DNA of 64,000 nt from Chryseobacterium sp. LJ668 (GCF_019613955.1 NZ_CP080443.1:2651001-2715000); one strand, 5' to 3'. Shown: positions 1-9,356, numbered from the stretch's first letter. A program made the numbers and translations. The notes: a model not told the origin generated them from the letters alone.

Positions 1-1
1 T

Positions 2-601
2 GCCGATTACTATAAGAAAAATGAATCGATCACCGAACTCATTGATTTGCTCAAAAAATATTCTGCAATCGGAGATACATCAATGAGAGCATGGTTTACT
101 ACCAATCATGATGAAAACTCATGGAATGGTACAGAATATGAAAAGTATGGCAATATTACCAAACCAATGGCGGTATTTTCAGCAACCTGGAACGGAATTC
201 CGCTCTTATATTCAGGTCAGGAACTTCCAAATATGAAGAGACTTGAATTTTTCGAAAAAGACGTTATAAAATGGAATGGGCAATATCAAATGGAGGATTT
301 CTATAAAACTTTACTGAATTTAAAATCTTCAAACCCTGCTTTAAGAGGCGGTGAACCTGCGGTTTCAACATACCTTCTGAATACCACAGCCAACGATAAA
401 ATTTTAGCATACATAAGAAAAAACGGGAAAGATGAGGTTCTTGTTGTTCTCAATATGTCAAAAGAGCCTGTGAATTTTACTATTCACGATAAAAGCTTAA
501 ACGGAACTTTTAAAAACGTATTTGAAGGTAACGAGAGAGATTTCAGTGCAGGGAAAGATTTTAATTTTAAAGTTTCAGATTTTGCTGTTTTTGAAAAGTA
601 A
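2..601 (+). CDS. Alpha-amylase family (GH13) glycoside hydrolase, C-terminal part
   Basis: The frame is open to the left edge, so only the last 199 residues are present and the start lies outside the window. GH13 enzymes cleave alpha-glucosidic bonds in starch-like glucans. The sequence shows FTTNHDENSWNG, which matches GH13 conserved region IV; the Asp of NHD is the transition-state stabiliser in the family. It is followed by a GIPLLYSGQE segment typical of the barrel end, then a beta-rich C-terminal domain. The first possible in-frame start here is a TTG at 47, but it would cut through the catalytic barrel. The exact substrate cannot be told from the fragment. A strong hairpin terminator follows at 637. 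Confidence 0.85.
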   Translation, partial: ADYYKKNESITELIDLLKKYSAIGDTSMRAWFTTNHDENSWNGTEYEKYGNITKPMAVFSATWNGIPLLYSGQELPNMKRLEFFEKDVIKWNGQYQMEDFYKTLLNLKSSNPALRGGEPAVSTYLLNTTANDKILAYIRKNGKDEVLVVLNMSKEPVNFTIHDKSLNGTFKNVFEGNERDFSAGKDFNFKVSDFAVFEK

Positions 602-636
602 AAATAACAATATAACATACTTAAAATATCAATAGG

Positions 637-658
637 AGCGGGCTTTAGCCCGCTTTTA
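637..658 (+). terminator. Rho-independent terminator
   Basis: A perfect 8-bp stem (AGCGGGCT/AGCCCGCT) with a TT centre is followed by a T run, just after the amylase stop. Its CTTTAG core recurs in hairpins at 2715 and 30850. Confidence 0.7.
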
Positions 659-766
659 GTTTAAAATATTGTTAGTTTGCTTCAGCCAAAATTTAAAATT
701 ATAATTACATATTGTAATGATCAGCAACTTATATTTAATTTTACAAATCAAAGATCACTTCCAAAA

Positions 767-1207
767 ATGAATAAAAAAGAAATCCTACAAATTCTGAAAG
801 ATAAAATCTCAACAAAAATCCAGACTTTTGAAAACCTGATCAATGAGACAAGAGCATCAAGCAATGACACAAAAAGCTCGATGGGAGATAAGTACGAAAC
901 GGGCCGTGAAATGCTGCAGCAGGAAATAAATAATATCCAGAGACAGCTCAATGAGACGTTGATCCAACAAAATGTTTTACAGAAGTTAAATACCGAAACC
1001 TGCACAAAAGTTCAGACCGGAGCTTTGGTAGAAACTGACAAAGGATGGTTTTATATATCGGTTTCGTCAGGAGAAATCATTTTTGAAGACAGAAAAATTA
1101 TAACTGTGTCCAACGAATCTCCTTTGGCAAAAGCTATGACAGGTTTGGTTTCGGGACAAATATTCTCAATAAACAACACAGATTATAGTGTTAAAAATAT
1201 GTATTAA
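767..1207 (+). CDS. Small GreA/GreB C-terminal-like protein (often mislabelled 3-oxoacyl-ACP synthase)
   Basis: This 146-residue protein begins at the ATG at 767 (MNKKEILQ); a longer frame from a TTG at 677 adds an unconvincing leader. The N-terminal half is predicted coiled coil (DKYETGREMLQQEI, then Gln/Asn-rich helices). The C-terminal half resembles the FKBP-like domain of transcript-cleavage factors GreA/GreB, with the signature SPLAKAMTGLVSGQIF. I recall relatives in Flavobacteriia being annotated as 3-oxoacyl-ACP synthase, but no ketoacyl synthase motif is present. The acidic pair at the coiled-coil tip of GreA is not clearly recognisable, so it may bind RNA polymerase without promoting cleavage. 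That role is inference. Confidence 0.6.
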   Translation: MNKKEILQILKDKISTKIQTFENLINETRASSNDTKSSMGDKYETGREMLQQEINNIQRQLNETLIQQNVLQKLNTETCTKVQTGALVETDKGWFYISVSSGEIIFEDRKIITVSNESPLAKAMTGLVSGQIFSINNTDYSVKNMY

Positions 1208-1315
1208 AATTCGTTTATGGATAAAAATAATCAATTAATATGCTTCTTTTAATTATTTTATTATGTTAATACATTTATTGAAGGAATGATTATACATTAG
1301 TAAAAATTAATAATT

Positions 1316-2058
1316 ATGAAGAAATTGCTCTATTGTTATCTTTTATGTACTGTTTTTACTGTTATTCACAGGTAGGGATTAATACAGGTTTTCCCGATAC
1401 CACTTCTGTTTTAGATATAAAATCTCCTTTGAACGATAAAGGTGTTCTAATTCCCATGATGACAACGGTACAGATTAATGCCATTTCTAATCCCGCTACT
1501 GGTCTTATTGTCATGAATTCCGCAAGCAGACTCATATGGGTCAATTCTGGTACACCATCGGTTCCTCGTTGGGTAGAAATGAATACGGTACTAAAGAGTA
1601 ATCCTGTTACATCATCATTTTCGTCAGGTACATTATCATTGGCTATTCCCAATAATTCAACCGCAGGGACCTCTCATACCATCAATGTAACGGGTATTCC
1701 AAAAACTCTTTCTGTATTTGATTATCCCAGAATTTCTCAGGTATGCCTTAATATAACCCATACTTATGATGCAGATTTAGATATTACATTAACATCTCCA
1801 GACGGAACTACCTTTATTACATTGTCAGATGATAACGGAGACGACGGGAATAACTATACAAACACATGTTTTAAACCAATTGCAGGATTGCCAATTTCGT
1901 CCGGAATCGCTCCACTTACCGGAAGTTTTCAGCCGGAAATTCCGTTTAGCTTATTTAATGGCCAAAATATCAATGGAAACTGGACTTTAAAAGTAGCAGA
2001 CGATGCAGCTATGGATACAGGAACTTTAACGGGATGGTCAATAGAATTTCAGCATTAA
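1316..2058 (+). CDS. Secreted P-domain protein with a probable 1-nt frameshift in the signal peptide
   Basis: The body (from about 1372) starts with QVGINTGFP, the usual mature start of flavobacterial secreted proteins. It ends with a proprotein-convertase P domain (Homo B): DADLDITLTSPDGT, DDNGDDG and NGNWTLKVADDA, about residues 130-240. P domains are beta-sandwiches often attached to secreted proteases; here there is no protease. The ATG at 1316 encodes a good signal peptide (MKKLLYCYLLCTVFTVI) but reaches a stop at 1373 in another frame. Adding one T near 1369 would give VISQVGINT and join the two. As it stands, translation would need the internal ATG at 1345 or the TTG at 1333, giving a poor signal. 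Either a real inactivating deletion or a sequencing error explains this. Confidence 0.65.
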
Positions 2059-2221
2059 ATAGGCATTAAGCTATTAAAATTTACTTTAAGATGATCGTAT
2101 CGGTTAAAATGTTGAAAATCTGGGTAGCAAAGTAATAAAATTTTCTATTAGTTAATTCTCAGTTTTTATTCCATTAACAATAATTACGTAATTTTGAAAT
2201 AACCAAATTAAAAATTTTATT

Positions 2222-2674
2222 ATGAAAAAATTAATTTTCAAAACCCTGCTTCTCAGTGGGTTTTCAGCAGCTGTTATTTCATGTTCATCAGATGATGAGA
2301 TGTCTTTCAATCAGGAGCATATGCAGACTCAGAATTCAAAAGAATCTCAAATAGCTAAAACACAGACTTTCGATATCCGTTTTGGTCTGTTATCTCAAAA
2401 TGGAACAAAAATACTTTCAGGAAGTTACGACTTGGGAGGCTTTGTTGCTACCAATACGGTGACGGGTGATGTGTATTATACGTATGGTGGAAGTGGTTTT
2501 CAGTCGGTACCGCAATATTTTGATGGATTACCTGCAGGAACTTATGAGTTTTCGGCTCAACAGGGACAAGGAGGTTGGGTTGGATATGGAACCGTAATAG
2601 GAACTGTTTCTGATGCGCAGGTTGATGAAGACGGATATGTTACTGTATACGTTCCGATTGCATGGGAAGAATAA
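2222..2674 (+). CDS. Putative lipoprotein of unknown function
   Basis: This 150-residue protein has a lipoprotein signal: [10 protein letters not shown], a hydrophobic stretch and a lipobox AVISC with the lipidated Cys at residue 21. SSDDE follows the Cys, an acidic stretch often seen in surface-exposed Bacteroidota lipoproteins. The rest is Gly-, Tyr- and beta-rich ([17 protein letters not shown]) and looks like one compact beta-sandwich domain. I do not recognise the family. It stands alone, with a strong terminator right after the stop. Confidence 0.7.
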   Translation: MKKLIFKTLLLSGFSAAVISCSSDDEMSFNQEHMQTQNSKESQIAKTQTFDIRFGLLSQNGTKILSGSYDLGGFVATNTVTGDVYYTYGGSGFQSVPQYFDGLPAGTYEFSAQQGQGGWVGYGTVIGTVSDAQVDEDGYVTVYVPIAWEE

Positions 2675-2714
2675 AGCTGTTCTTCGGTTTAAATTTATAT
2701 AGATATTCAATAAG

Positions 2715-2738
2715 AACGGACTTTAGTCCGTTTTTTAT
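2715..2738 (+). terminator. Rho-independent terminator
   Basis: A perfect stem AACGGACT/AGTCCGTT with a TT centre is followed by a T run. It closes the lipoprotein gene and shares the CTTTAG core with 637 and 30850. Confidence 0.7.
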
Positions 2739-2789
2739 TTTTATAGAAAGGCATTGTTATAAATATGATAGTTTTGACTGTAAATTTCT

Positions 2790-2797
2790 TAAATTTG
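2790..2797 (+). promoter_or_regulatory. Bacteroidota -7 box upstream of thyA
   Basis: TAAATTTG matches the TAnnTTTG consensus and lies 23 bases before the thyA ATG. A TTTTG at 2772 is closer than the usual -33 spacing. Confidence 0.35.
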
Positions 2798-2820
2798 AAA
2801 CTTCAAAAAGCTTTTTCAAA

Positions 2821-3615
2821 ATGCAAAACTATTTAGACCTTTTACAGCATATTAAAGAAAACGGAACCGATAAAACTGACCGTACTGGAACCGGTACAAG
2901 AAGTGTTTTCGGGTATCAGCTGAGATATGACCTGTCAGAAGGATTTCCTTTGGTTACTACCAAAAAAGTGCATTTAAAATCTATAATTTACGAATTGCTG
3001 TGGTTCTTGAATGGAGATACCAATGTAAAATATTTAAATGACCGTGGCGTTTCAATCTGGGACGAATGGGCAGATGAAAATGGTGATTTAGGCCCTGTTT
3101 ACGGGGCTCAATGGAGAAGCTGGAACGGAGCCGACGGAAAAGTAGTAGACCAGATTTCGGACGTGATCGATCAGATAAAAAAAAATCCGGATTCCAGAAG
3201 GCTTATTGTATCAGCATGGAATGTCGCAGAAATTCCTAATATGGCATTAGCACCGTGTCACGCGCTCTTTCAGTTCTATGTTGCAGACGGAAAACTATCT
3301 TTGCAGCTCTACCAGAGAAGTGCAGATGTTTTTCTGGGCGTTCCGTTTAACATAGCAAGTTATGCGCTTTTATTAATGATGGTTGCGCAGGTTTGCGATC
3401 TTAAAGTAGGAGACTATATCCACAGTTTTGGGGATGTTCACATTTACAACAATCATTTTGAGCAGGTAGAAAAACAGTTGGCGAGAGATCCGAAACCGCT
3501 TCCTACCATGAAACTGAATCCTGAGATTAAAGATATTTTTGATTTTAATTTTGAAGATTTTACATTAGAAAACTATGATCCGCATCCGGGAATTAAAGCT
3601 CCGGTGGCAATTTAA
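2821..3615 (+). CDS. thyA: Thymidylate synthase
   Basis: Converts dUMP and methylenetetrahydrofolate to dTMP and dihydrofolate in the cytoplasm. Starting at the ATG at 2821 (MQNYLDLLQ) the protein is 264 residues, the same length as E. coli ThyA; longer frames reach into the preceding terminator and are rejected. The active-site motif [10 protein letters not shown] places the nucleophilic Cys at residue 146, as in E. coli. The phosphate-binding [10 protein letters not shown], the [14 protein letters not shown] block and the C-terminal PGIKAPVAI are all present. It stands alone between terminators. No folA follows directly. Confidence 0.97.
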   Translation: MQNYLDLLQHIKENGTDKTDRTGTGTRSVFGYQLRYDLSEGFPLVTTKKVHLKSIIYELLWFLNGDTNVKYLNDRGVSIWDEWADENGDLGPVYGAQWRSWNGADGKVVDQISDVIDQIKKNPDSRRLIVSAWNVAEIPNMALAPCHALFQFYVADGKLSLQLYQRSADVFLGVPFNIASYALLLMMVAQVCDLKVGDYIHSFGDVHIYNNHFEQVEKQLARDPKPLPTMKLNPEIKDIFDFNFEDFTLENYDPHPGIKAPVAI

Positions 3616-3621
3616 AATATG

Positions 3622-3652
3622 AAAAGTGAAGTCTAAAAACTTCACTTTTTTT
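3622..3652 (+). terminator. Rho-independent terminator of thyA
   Basis: Stem AAAGTGAAG / CTTCACTTT with an 8-base loop and a run of T. Confidence 0.7.
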
Positions 3653-3696
3653 GTAACTATTTATGTGTTTTATCAACATATCAATAAAAATCCATT

Positions 3697-5010
3697 ATGA
3701 TTAGAAAAGTTTTTTTATTAGTTGCTGCAAGTATTTCGTCATTTTCATTTTCTCAAAATAATGTAAGAGAAAAGTTGGGTAATTATCTAGATTCTTTACA
3801 TGTCCACCACAAAGTAATGGGAAGCTTTGCATTTGCAAGTAATAATGAATCTACTTTCGTAAAAGTTGTAGGATTCTCTGACGCAGAAAAGCAAGAGAAG
3901 GCCAATCTTAATACGCAGTATCGTATCGGCTCAATCTCCAAAACTTTTACAGCTGTTTTGATAATGAAAGCCATTGAGGACAAGAAACTTACATTAAATA
4001 CAAAATTATCACAGTTTTTTCCTGGAATCGAGAAAGCAAATATGATTACCATTGAAAACCTCCTGCAACATAGAACAGGAATTCACAATCTCACAGATGA
4101 AGAAGAATATATGCAGTACCATACTCAAACCAAGACTGAGAAAGACTTGATTGATATTATTAAGAAATATAAAAGCGATTTCAATCCCGGAATTATGTTT
4201 GAATACAGCAATTCAAATTACATTATTTTAGGCTTTATTCTAGAAAAAATTTACAAAAAATCTTATGCCGATTTGATTAAAGACAAAATTGCAAGACCAT
4301 TAAAACTGATTTTAACGGAAGTTGGAGGCAAGATAGATTCCGGTAAAAATCAGGCAAAATCTTATAAATTTATAAACGGGCAATATCAGGCTTCCTCGGA
4401 AACTGATATGAGCATTCCTATTGGCGCAGGAAATATTATTTCAACTCCAACTGAACTTTTGAAATTTATTTTAAGCTTGGAAAATGGAAAATTAATTACA
4501 AGTGCAAGCCTGAAGCAAATGAAAAATTTCTCAGATGATTACGGATACGGATTGGTGAAAATTCCTTTTAATGGAAGCTCAGGCTTCGGGCATAATGGTG
4601 GAATTGATGAATTCAAATCTTTTCTGTATTATTTTCCGGATTTGAAAGTTGCAGTGAGCTCTGTAACCAACCAATCCGACTATGATAACAATCAGATTGC
4701 TATAAATATGTTGAAAGCAGCTACTGGTGTAGATTTTCAAATTCCTAATCTGAAGTCACTTCCTGAATCAGAATTACAGCAGTTTGTAGGAAATTATTCC
4801 AACCCGAAAATCCCTGTCAAATTTGATATTTTTATTCATGATAAAACGCTGATGGCTCAGGCAACGGGACAAAGTGCGTTTCCGTTAGAATCGGTTTCGA
4901 AAAATAGCTTTAAATTTGATACGGCAGGAATTGTTATTAATTTTGACACTTCTAAAAAGCAGTTTACCATCATTCAATCTGATGTAGAAACTGTTTTCAC
5001 AAAAGATTAA
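3697..5010 (+). CDS. Serine hydrolase of the beta-lactamase / PBP4-like (class C fold) family
   Basis: A 437-residue exported protein with signal peptide MIRKVFLLVAASISSFSFSQ. The penicillin-binding fold motifs are visible: SxxK at S79-K82 (SISK), Y170-S-N172 as the second motif, and H299-N-G301 in place of the KTG triad, as is common for esterase and peptidase members of the family. A C-terminal lipocalin-like or beta domain follows from about residue 350. Members hydrolyse D-amino-acid peptides, esters or beta-lactams; the substrate here is unknown. It is followed after 4 bases by a small gene and then by an M1 aminopeptidase, suggesting a shared transcript. Confidence 0.85.
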   Translation: MIRKVFLLVAASISSFSFSQNNVREKLGNYLDSLHVHHKVMGSFAFASNNESTFVKVVGFSDAEKQEKANLNTQYRIGSISKTFTAVLIMKAIEDKKLTLNTKLSQFFPGIEKANMITIENLLQHRTGIHNLTDEEEYMQYHTQTKTEKDLIDIIKKYKSDFNPGIMFEYSNSNYIILGFILEKIYKKSYADLIKDKIARPLKLILTEVGGKIDSGKNQAKSYKFINGQYQASSETDMSIPIGAGNIISTPTELLKFILSLENGKLITSASLKQMKNFSDDYGYGLVKIPFNGSSGFGHNGGIDEFKSFLYYFPDLKVAVSSVTNQSDYDNNQIAINMLKAATGVDFQIPNLKSLPESELQQFVGNYSNPKIPVKFDIFIHDKTLMAQATGQSAFPLESVSKNSFKFDTAGIVINFDTSKKQFTIIQSDVETVFTKD

Positions 5011-5014
5011 TCTT

Positions 5015-5245
5015 ATGAAATATTTAAAAATAAATACAGAAGATAAAGCAGATCTGGAAGCACTTCAGAACGCAATTCTTCAGCTAAAAGGTGTTGAATC
5101 TTTAGAAATCATCGATGAAGAAAACCCTGAAAGCGAGCTGAAAAAAGCTTTTGCCAAAACCAAAGAGCAGCTTAAAAAAGGCGATTACGAAACATTAGTC
5201 AATGACATTTTCGATGTTTTTACTAAGAACAACTCAAAAAAATAA
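5015..5245 (+). CDS. Small conserved-looking protein of unknown function
   Basis: 76 residues, soluble and charged. The N-terminal part (MKYLKINTEDKADLEALQNAI, then GVESLEII) looks like a short beta-alpha-beta unit; the C-terminal part (ELKKAFAKTKEQLKKGDYETL) is helical. It sits 4 bases after the serine hydrolase and 10 bases before the M1 peptidase, so it is very probably cotranscribed with them. The shape recalls small antitoxin or DUF2683-like proteins, but there is no toxin partner next to it. No function is assigned. Confidence 0.6.
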   Translation: MKYLKINTEDKADLEALQNAILQLKGVESLEIIDEENPESELKKAFAKTKEQLKKGDYETLVNDIFDVFTKNNSKK

Positions 5246-5255
5246 TAAGAAATAG

Positions 5256-7766
5256 ATGAAGAAAATCATTTTATCAATTGCAATATTAGGATCCTTATTT
5301 TCTGCAAATGTGTCTGCACAAACTGAAACTTCAGGCAGAGAAAAAGTATATAGAGCAACATCAGAAAAAGTTACAGAACTTAAACATACCAAGCTTAAAG
5401 TCAGTTTCGACTATCAGAAAGAGCAGATGAATGGTGAAGAATGGTTAACAGCATCGCCCTATTTTTATACATCTAACGAATTGGTTCTGGATGCAAAAGG
5501 AATGCTGATTCATGAAGTTGCTCTAGACAATAATGGAAAAAGGTCACCTTTAAAATATGATTACAAAAATGATGTTTTAAAAATTTCTTTAGATAAAACG
5601 TACCAGAAAAATCAGGAGTACACGGTTTATATCAAGTACACTGCGCGTCCCAATGAAGTAAAACAGGAGGGAAGTATGGCAATAAGCGATGCAAAAGGCC
5701 TTTATTTTATCAATGCTCAAGGTCAGGATACAAATAAACCGACACAAATCTGGACACAGGGCGAAACCGAATCTTCTTCCGCATGGTTTCCTACCATCGA
5801 CAGATCAATTCAAAAAACAACACAGGAAATTTACATGACGGTTCCCGATAAATACGTCACACTTTCAAACGGAATATTAAAAGATTCTCAGAAAGATGCG
5901 AACGGATTGAGAACAGATCATTGGGTAATGGATAAAAGACATTCAACCTATCTGTTTTTCATGGGGGTTGGCGAATATGCTGTCGTTAAAGACAAATGGA
6001 AAAATATCGATGTTGATTACTATATCGAAAAGGAATATGAACCTTATGCAAAACAGATCTACGGAAATACACCCGAAATGATCGAGTTTTTCTCTAAAAA
6101 GTTGGGTTATGATTATCCTTGGGCAAAATATGCACAGATTTCCGGGAGAGACTATGTCAGTGGAGCAATGGAAAATACAACAGCAACACTTCACGGAAGC
6201 GATATTTTACAAAAACCGGGACAACTGATCGATGAAAACAAATGGGAAGATACAATTGCCCATGAGCTTTTTCATCACTGGTTTGGAGACTTGGTAACGG
6301 CAGAAAGCTGGAGTAATCTTACAGTAAACGAATCTTTTGCCAATTATTCAGAATATCTTTGGAACGAGTACAAATATGGAAAAGACCAGGCAGAATATCA
6401 TCAGATGGAAGATGTGAATCATTACATTCACAATCCCTCAGATTTTAAAAAAGATCTGGTAAGATTTGATTATGCTTCCCGCGAAGATGTTTTTGATTTA
6501 GTGACCTATCAAAAAGGAGGCGGCATTCTCCACATGTTAAGAAATTATCTGGGAGATGAAGCTTTTTTTGCAGGAATGACCGACTATCTGAAGACCTATG
6601 AATACAAAAATGCAGAAGCTCATCAACTAAGATTATCATTTGAAAAAATTTCCGGGAAAGATTTAAACTGGTTCTTCAATCAATGGTATTTCGGAAGCGG
6701 ACATCCGAAATTAAATTATTCTTACACGTTTGAACCTGTGAAAAAGCAGGTAACAGTTGTAATTGACCAGTCTCAGGAATTGCCTTTTGAATTTCCTTTG
6801 ACGATTGATGTTTATGACAATGGAAAACCAAAAAGGCAACAGGTTTGGGTGAATGCAACTGCAAAAAATACATTCAGCTTTGATGTTTCAAAAAATCCGG
6901 ATTTAATCAATATCAATGCAGACGGAATATTGGTTGCAGATATTACTGAAACTAAAACACCGGAGCAGAATCTGATGCAGTTTACCGGGTCAAAAGAATT
7001 TAAAAGCAGATATTATGCATTAACCGCAATCAAAGATCAGGTAGGAAAAACTCCTGCAGCGACAAAATTATTGTCCGCCGCTTTGAAAGATCCCTACTTC
7101 AGAATACGGGAAAAAGCTTTAGAATTAATGGATTTATCAAATGCTGAACAATTCAAAGCTTTAGCAACAGATGTTGAAAAATTAGCTTCAAATGATCCTA
7201 AAACATTAGTGCAAGGTGCAGCGATTGCAGCTTTAGCAAAAACAAAGGATAAAAAATATCTGCCAATCTTTGAGAAAGGAGTGAGTGCGGTATCAAATTC
7301 AGTAAAAGGAAATTCTTTGGCAGCGATTGTATCGGTAGATCCGTCAAAAGTGGATGCGTTGGCAGACAAAATCGATTTGGAAGGTGCTTCTGAAGCAATG
7401 CTGACGCAGCTGATGCCGATTGTTGTTAAAAATAAAGTGACTTCTCAAATGGCAAATATTGCACCGATTGCGGCTTTTTATCCTTTCATTAAATTCCAGA
7501 ATCCGGAATTGGGGAAAGTGGCGGAGGAGGGCTATAATTGGATTATGAGCTCAGATAACCTGAAAGCTACCGAAAGTATTACCAAACTTCTCGGTCAGGC
7601 AAAAGGTCAGATGGGTGAAAATCCCCAGGTGAAGATGATGATTTCTCAAATGTTGAAAGATGGTTTAAGCAAAAAAATGGATTTACTAAAACAGAACCCA
7701 CAGAAAGCTGCAAGTATCAATCCACAGATTGATGCCATTAATAAAGGAATTGAGAATTTTAAATAA
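5256..7766 (+). CDS. M1 family metallo-aminopeptidase with C-terminal helical repeats
   Basis: An 836-residue exported zinc aminopeptidase that removes N-terminal residues from peptides in the periplasm or outside the cell. The signal peptide is MKKIILSIAILGSLFSANVSA. The catalytic set is complete: the GAMEN exopeptidase motif at residues 303-307, HELFHHW zinc motif with H336, E337 and H340, and the third zinc ligand E359 in NESFANY. Residues about 570-836 form HEAT-like helical pairs (for example LASNDPKTLVQGAAIAALAK), unlike the ERAP-type C-terminal domain. No T9SS tail is seen. It is the last gene of the unit starting at 3697. Confidence 0.93.
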   Translation: MKKIILSIAILGSLFSANVSAQTETSGREKVYRATSEKVTELKHTKLKVSFDYQKEQMNGEEWLTASPYFYTSNELVLDAKGMLIHEVALDNNGKRSPLKYDYKNDVLKISLDKTYQKNQEYTVYIKYTARPNEVKQEGSMAISDAKGLYFINAQGQDTNKPTQIWTQGETESSSAWFPTIDRSIQKTTQEIYMTVPDKYVTLSNGILKDSQKDANGLRTDHWVMDKRHSTYLFFMGVGEYAVVKDKWKNIDVDYYIEKEYEPYAKQIYGNTPEMIEFFSKKLGYDYPWAKYAQISGRDYVSGAMENTTATLHGSDILQKPGQLIDENKWEDTIAHELFHHWFGDLVTAESWSNLTVNESFANYSEYLWNEYKYGKDQAEYHQMEDVNHYIHNPSDFKKDLVRFDYASREDVFDLVTYQKGGGILHMLRNYLGDEAFFAGMTDYLKTYEYKNAEAHQLRLSFEKISGKDLNWFFNQWYFGSGHPKLNYSYTFEPVKKQVTVVIDQSQELPFEFPLTIDVYDNGKPKRQQVWVNATAKNTFSFDVSKNPDLININADGILVADITETKTPEQNLMQFTGSKEFKSRYYALTAIKDQVGKTPAATKLLSAALKDPYFRIREKALELMDLSNAEQFKALATDVEKLASNDPKTLVQGAAIAALAKTKDKKYLPIFEKGVSAVSNSVKGNSLAAIVSVDPSKVDALADKIDLEGASEAMLTQLMPIVVKNKVTSQMANIAPIAAFYPFIKFQNPELGKVAEEGYNWIMSSDNLKATESITKLLGQAKGQMGENPQVKMMISQMLKDGLSKKMDLLKQNPQKAASINPQIDAINKGIENFK

Positions 7767-7803
7767 TCTATTGATAATAATATTCTACCAATATATTTAT
7801 ATA

Positions 7804-7830
7804 GCCGCAGTTTTACTGCGGTTTTTGTTT
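7804..7830 (+). terminator. Rho-independent terminator
   Basis: CCGCAG / CTGCGG stem with TTTTA loop and T tract after the M1 peptidase. Confidence 0.7.
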
Positions 7831-7904
7831 TTTTTACTCTTGTTTATTTCGTATTGCTTGTGGTATTTTAATTGAAATATGTTCTGTAATTAGAATATAA
7901 AATG

Positions 7905-7912
7905 TATATTTG
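7905..7912 (+). promoter_or_regulatory. Bacteroidota -7 box
   Basis: TATATTTG matches TAnnTTTG, 22 bases before the T9SS gene start at 7935. A TTCTG about 18 bases upstream could serve as a degenerate -33 element. Confidence 0.4.
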
Positions 7913-7934
7913 ATACTAAATACCAATAAAATCA

Positions 7935-8747
7935 ATGAATATGAAAACAAAACTATTTTCTTCTCTGACAACTGTATTATTTACAATAGTCGCCAATGCA
8001 CAGATTACTACATTCCCATGGACAGAGACTTTTGAAGACAGTTCACCAACCAGAGCTGGTTGGACTCAAGTTTATGAAGTTAATAATATGTCATGGACAT
8101 ATTCCACCACCGCTTCTACAGGAAGTTCTGGAGTAACCGCATATGACGGAACTAAATTTGCAAATTACCCGGGAACTTCACATAATTTTGATAAAACCAA
8201 ACTGGTTAGTCCGGCTCTTAATTTAACAGGGGTGACAAATCCTACTGTGAGTTTTTTCTATATTAATCCTTATTGGAATCCTGATCAAAACTGGTTGAGG
8301 GTTTTCTTCAGAATTTCTGCCACAGACCCATGGGTACAGATTGCTGAGTTCCATTCAAATATCACAACTTGGACTTCTTCCGGAAGCATGGCAATACCTC
8401 CCAATACCTATCAGATTGCTGTAGAATGTGAGACTGATTATGGATATTCTACACTTGTAGATGGCTTGGTAGTAACAGGTACTAATTTGAGTGTAAGTGA
8501 CGCAGTTAAAACCTCAAAATCTACAATCAAATATTTTCCAAATCCTGCTGAAGACGTATTAAACTATGAAAGTAAAGAAAAAGTGTATGAAATTTCTGTG
8601 TACAATAATGTAGGACAAAAAGTTTTGGATCATAAAGTGGAATCTAATCAAGGAAAGATTAATGTCTCCAGCTTAGTAAGCGGAACTTATTTAGTTCGAA
8701 CTAAGACAGACTCCGGTATCAATTCATTTAAAATGATTAAAAAGTGA
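7935..8747 (+). CDS. Secreted protein with choice-of-anchor J-like domain and T9SS type A sorting tail
   Basis: 270 residues. A signal peptide (MNMKTKLFSSLTTVLFTIVANAQ) is followed by a jelly-roll domain starting FPWTETFEDSSPTRAGW. That opening, with the later KLVSPALNLTGVTNPTVSF block, is typical of choice-of-anchor J (MAM-like) domains. The last 75 residues are a type A T9SS sorting domain: YFPNPAEDVL, YNNVGQKVLDHKV, SGTYLVRTKTD and a final basic FKMIKK. It should therefore cross the outer membrane by the Por/T9SS machine and be released or anchored on the surface. No catalytic domain is present, so binding or adhesion is the likely role. Start: ATG at 7935 or the second ATG at 7941. Confidence 0.85.
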   Translation: MNMKTKLFSSLTTVLFTIVANAQITTFPWTETFEDSSPTRAGWTQVYEVNNMSWTYSTTASTGSSGVTAYDGTKFANYPGTSHNFDKTKLVSPALNLTGVTNPTVSFFYINPYWNPDQNWLRVFFRISATDPWVQIAEFHSNITTWTSSGSMAIPPNTYQIAVECETDYGYSTLVDGLVVTGTNLSVSDAVKTSKSTIKYFPNPAEDVLNYESKEKVYEISVYNNVGQKVLDHKVESNQGKINVSSLVSGTYLVRTKTDSGINSFKMIKK

Positions 8748-8779
8748 TAAATATTTAATCAGTGTCATAATATTAGTTG

Positions 8780-8810
8780 AGCACCTCTTTTATGGAGGTG
8801 CTTTTTTTTA
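8780..8810 (+). terminator. Rho-independent terminator
   Basis: AGCACCTC / GAGGTGCT stem with a long T run, after the T9SS gene. Confidence 0.7.
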
Positions 8811-8852
8811 ATATTTTTTAAGTAAAGACTTTTGTTGAGCTTCATGACGTGA

Positions 8853-9356
8853 TTATTTTTTTTGAGCAATAAAAGTCAACTCCCTTTTAAAATCATATTT
8901 ACTTTTTTTAATATTTCTTTTTAGAATGAAATACTGTATAATGAGCATAAGTATCGATATTAAAATAAAAGTCACATCGTCATTTTTATTAAAATTTAAA
9001 AGTATAATAGACAAAAAGCTTAGAAGAATTAAAATTTTAATAAAAGAATCATTTGATGGTGATAGTTCTATTTTAATCAAAGTAATACCATTTTGCTCAC
9101 AGATCAAACCTCTTATAATAGGATTTTGAATGTTATTATCAAAAAAATGTCTTCTTCTCCGAATCATAAAATCATCATCATTCACAAGTCCTCTGTATTC
9201 AAATCTATTAGGAATTGAGTAGTCTGCAATTTCAAAAATGCTAAAATCACTTTTGTAAATAAACTTTTTTAAGTTCATAAGAAATTGAGTCTTACTTATT
9301 TCAGTTTCAAAAATAAATTCATCATACAGACCAATACTTTTAAAGAGAAATTTCAT
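8853..9356 (-). CDS. Unknown protein with two C-terminal membrane segments
   Basis: 167 residues starting MKFLFKSIGLYDEF. About 105 residues form a soluble, charged domain (contains NRFEYRGLVNDDDFMIRRRRHFF). Two hydrophobic helices follow (ILILLSFLSIILL and FILISILMLIIQYFIL), then a basic tail that should be cytoplasmic. The layout resembles YcxB-like or PH-like flavobacterial proteins, but no diagnostic motif is visible. The region is more AT-rich than its neighbours. It stands alone, pointing toward the T9SS gene. Confidence 0.55.
   Translation of the reverse strand: MKFLFKSIGLYDEFIFETEISKTQFLMNLKKFIYKSDFSIFEIADYSIPNRFEYRGLVNDDDFMIRRRRHFFDNNIQNPIIRGLICEQNGITLIKIELSPSNDSFIKILILLSFLSIILLNFNKNDDVTFILISILMLIIQYFILKRNIKKSKYDFKRELTFIAQKK

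Noticed and set aside
748..1005. Minus-strand frame opposite the GreA-like gene
   Set aside because: Shadow of a coding region on the plus strand; Cys/Ser/Phe-rich translation typical of antisense frames.
3697..5010. Considered as a true class C beta-lactamase
   Set aside because: The third motif is HNG rather than KTG, and the extra C-terminal domain is typical of esterase or peptidase relatives; activity on beta-lactams is not supported.
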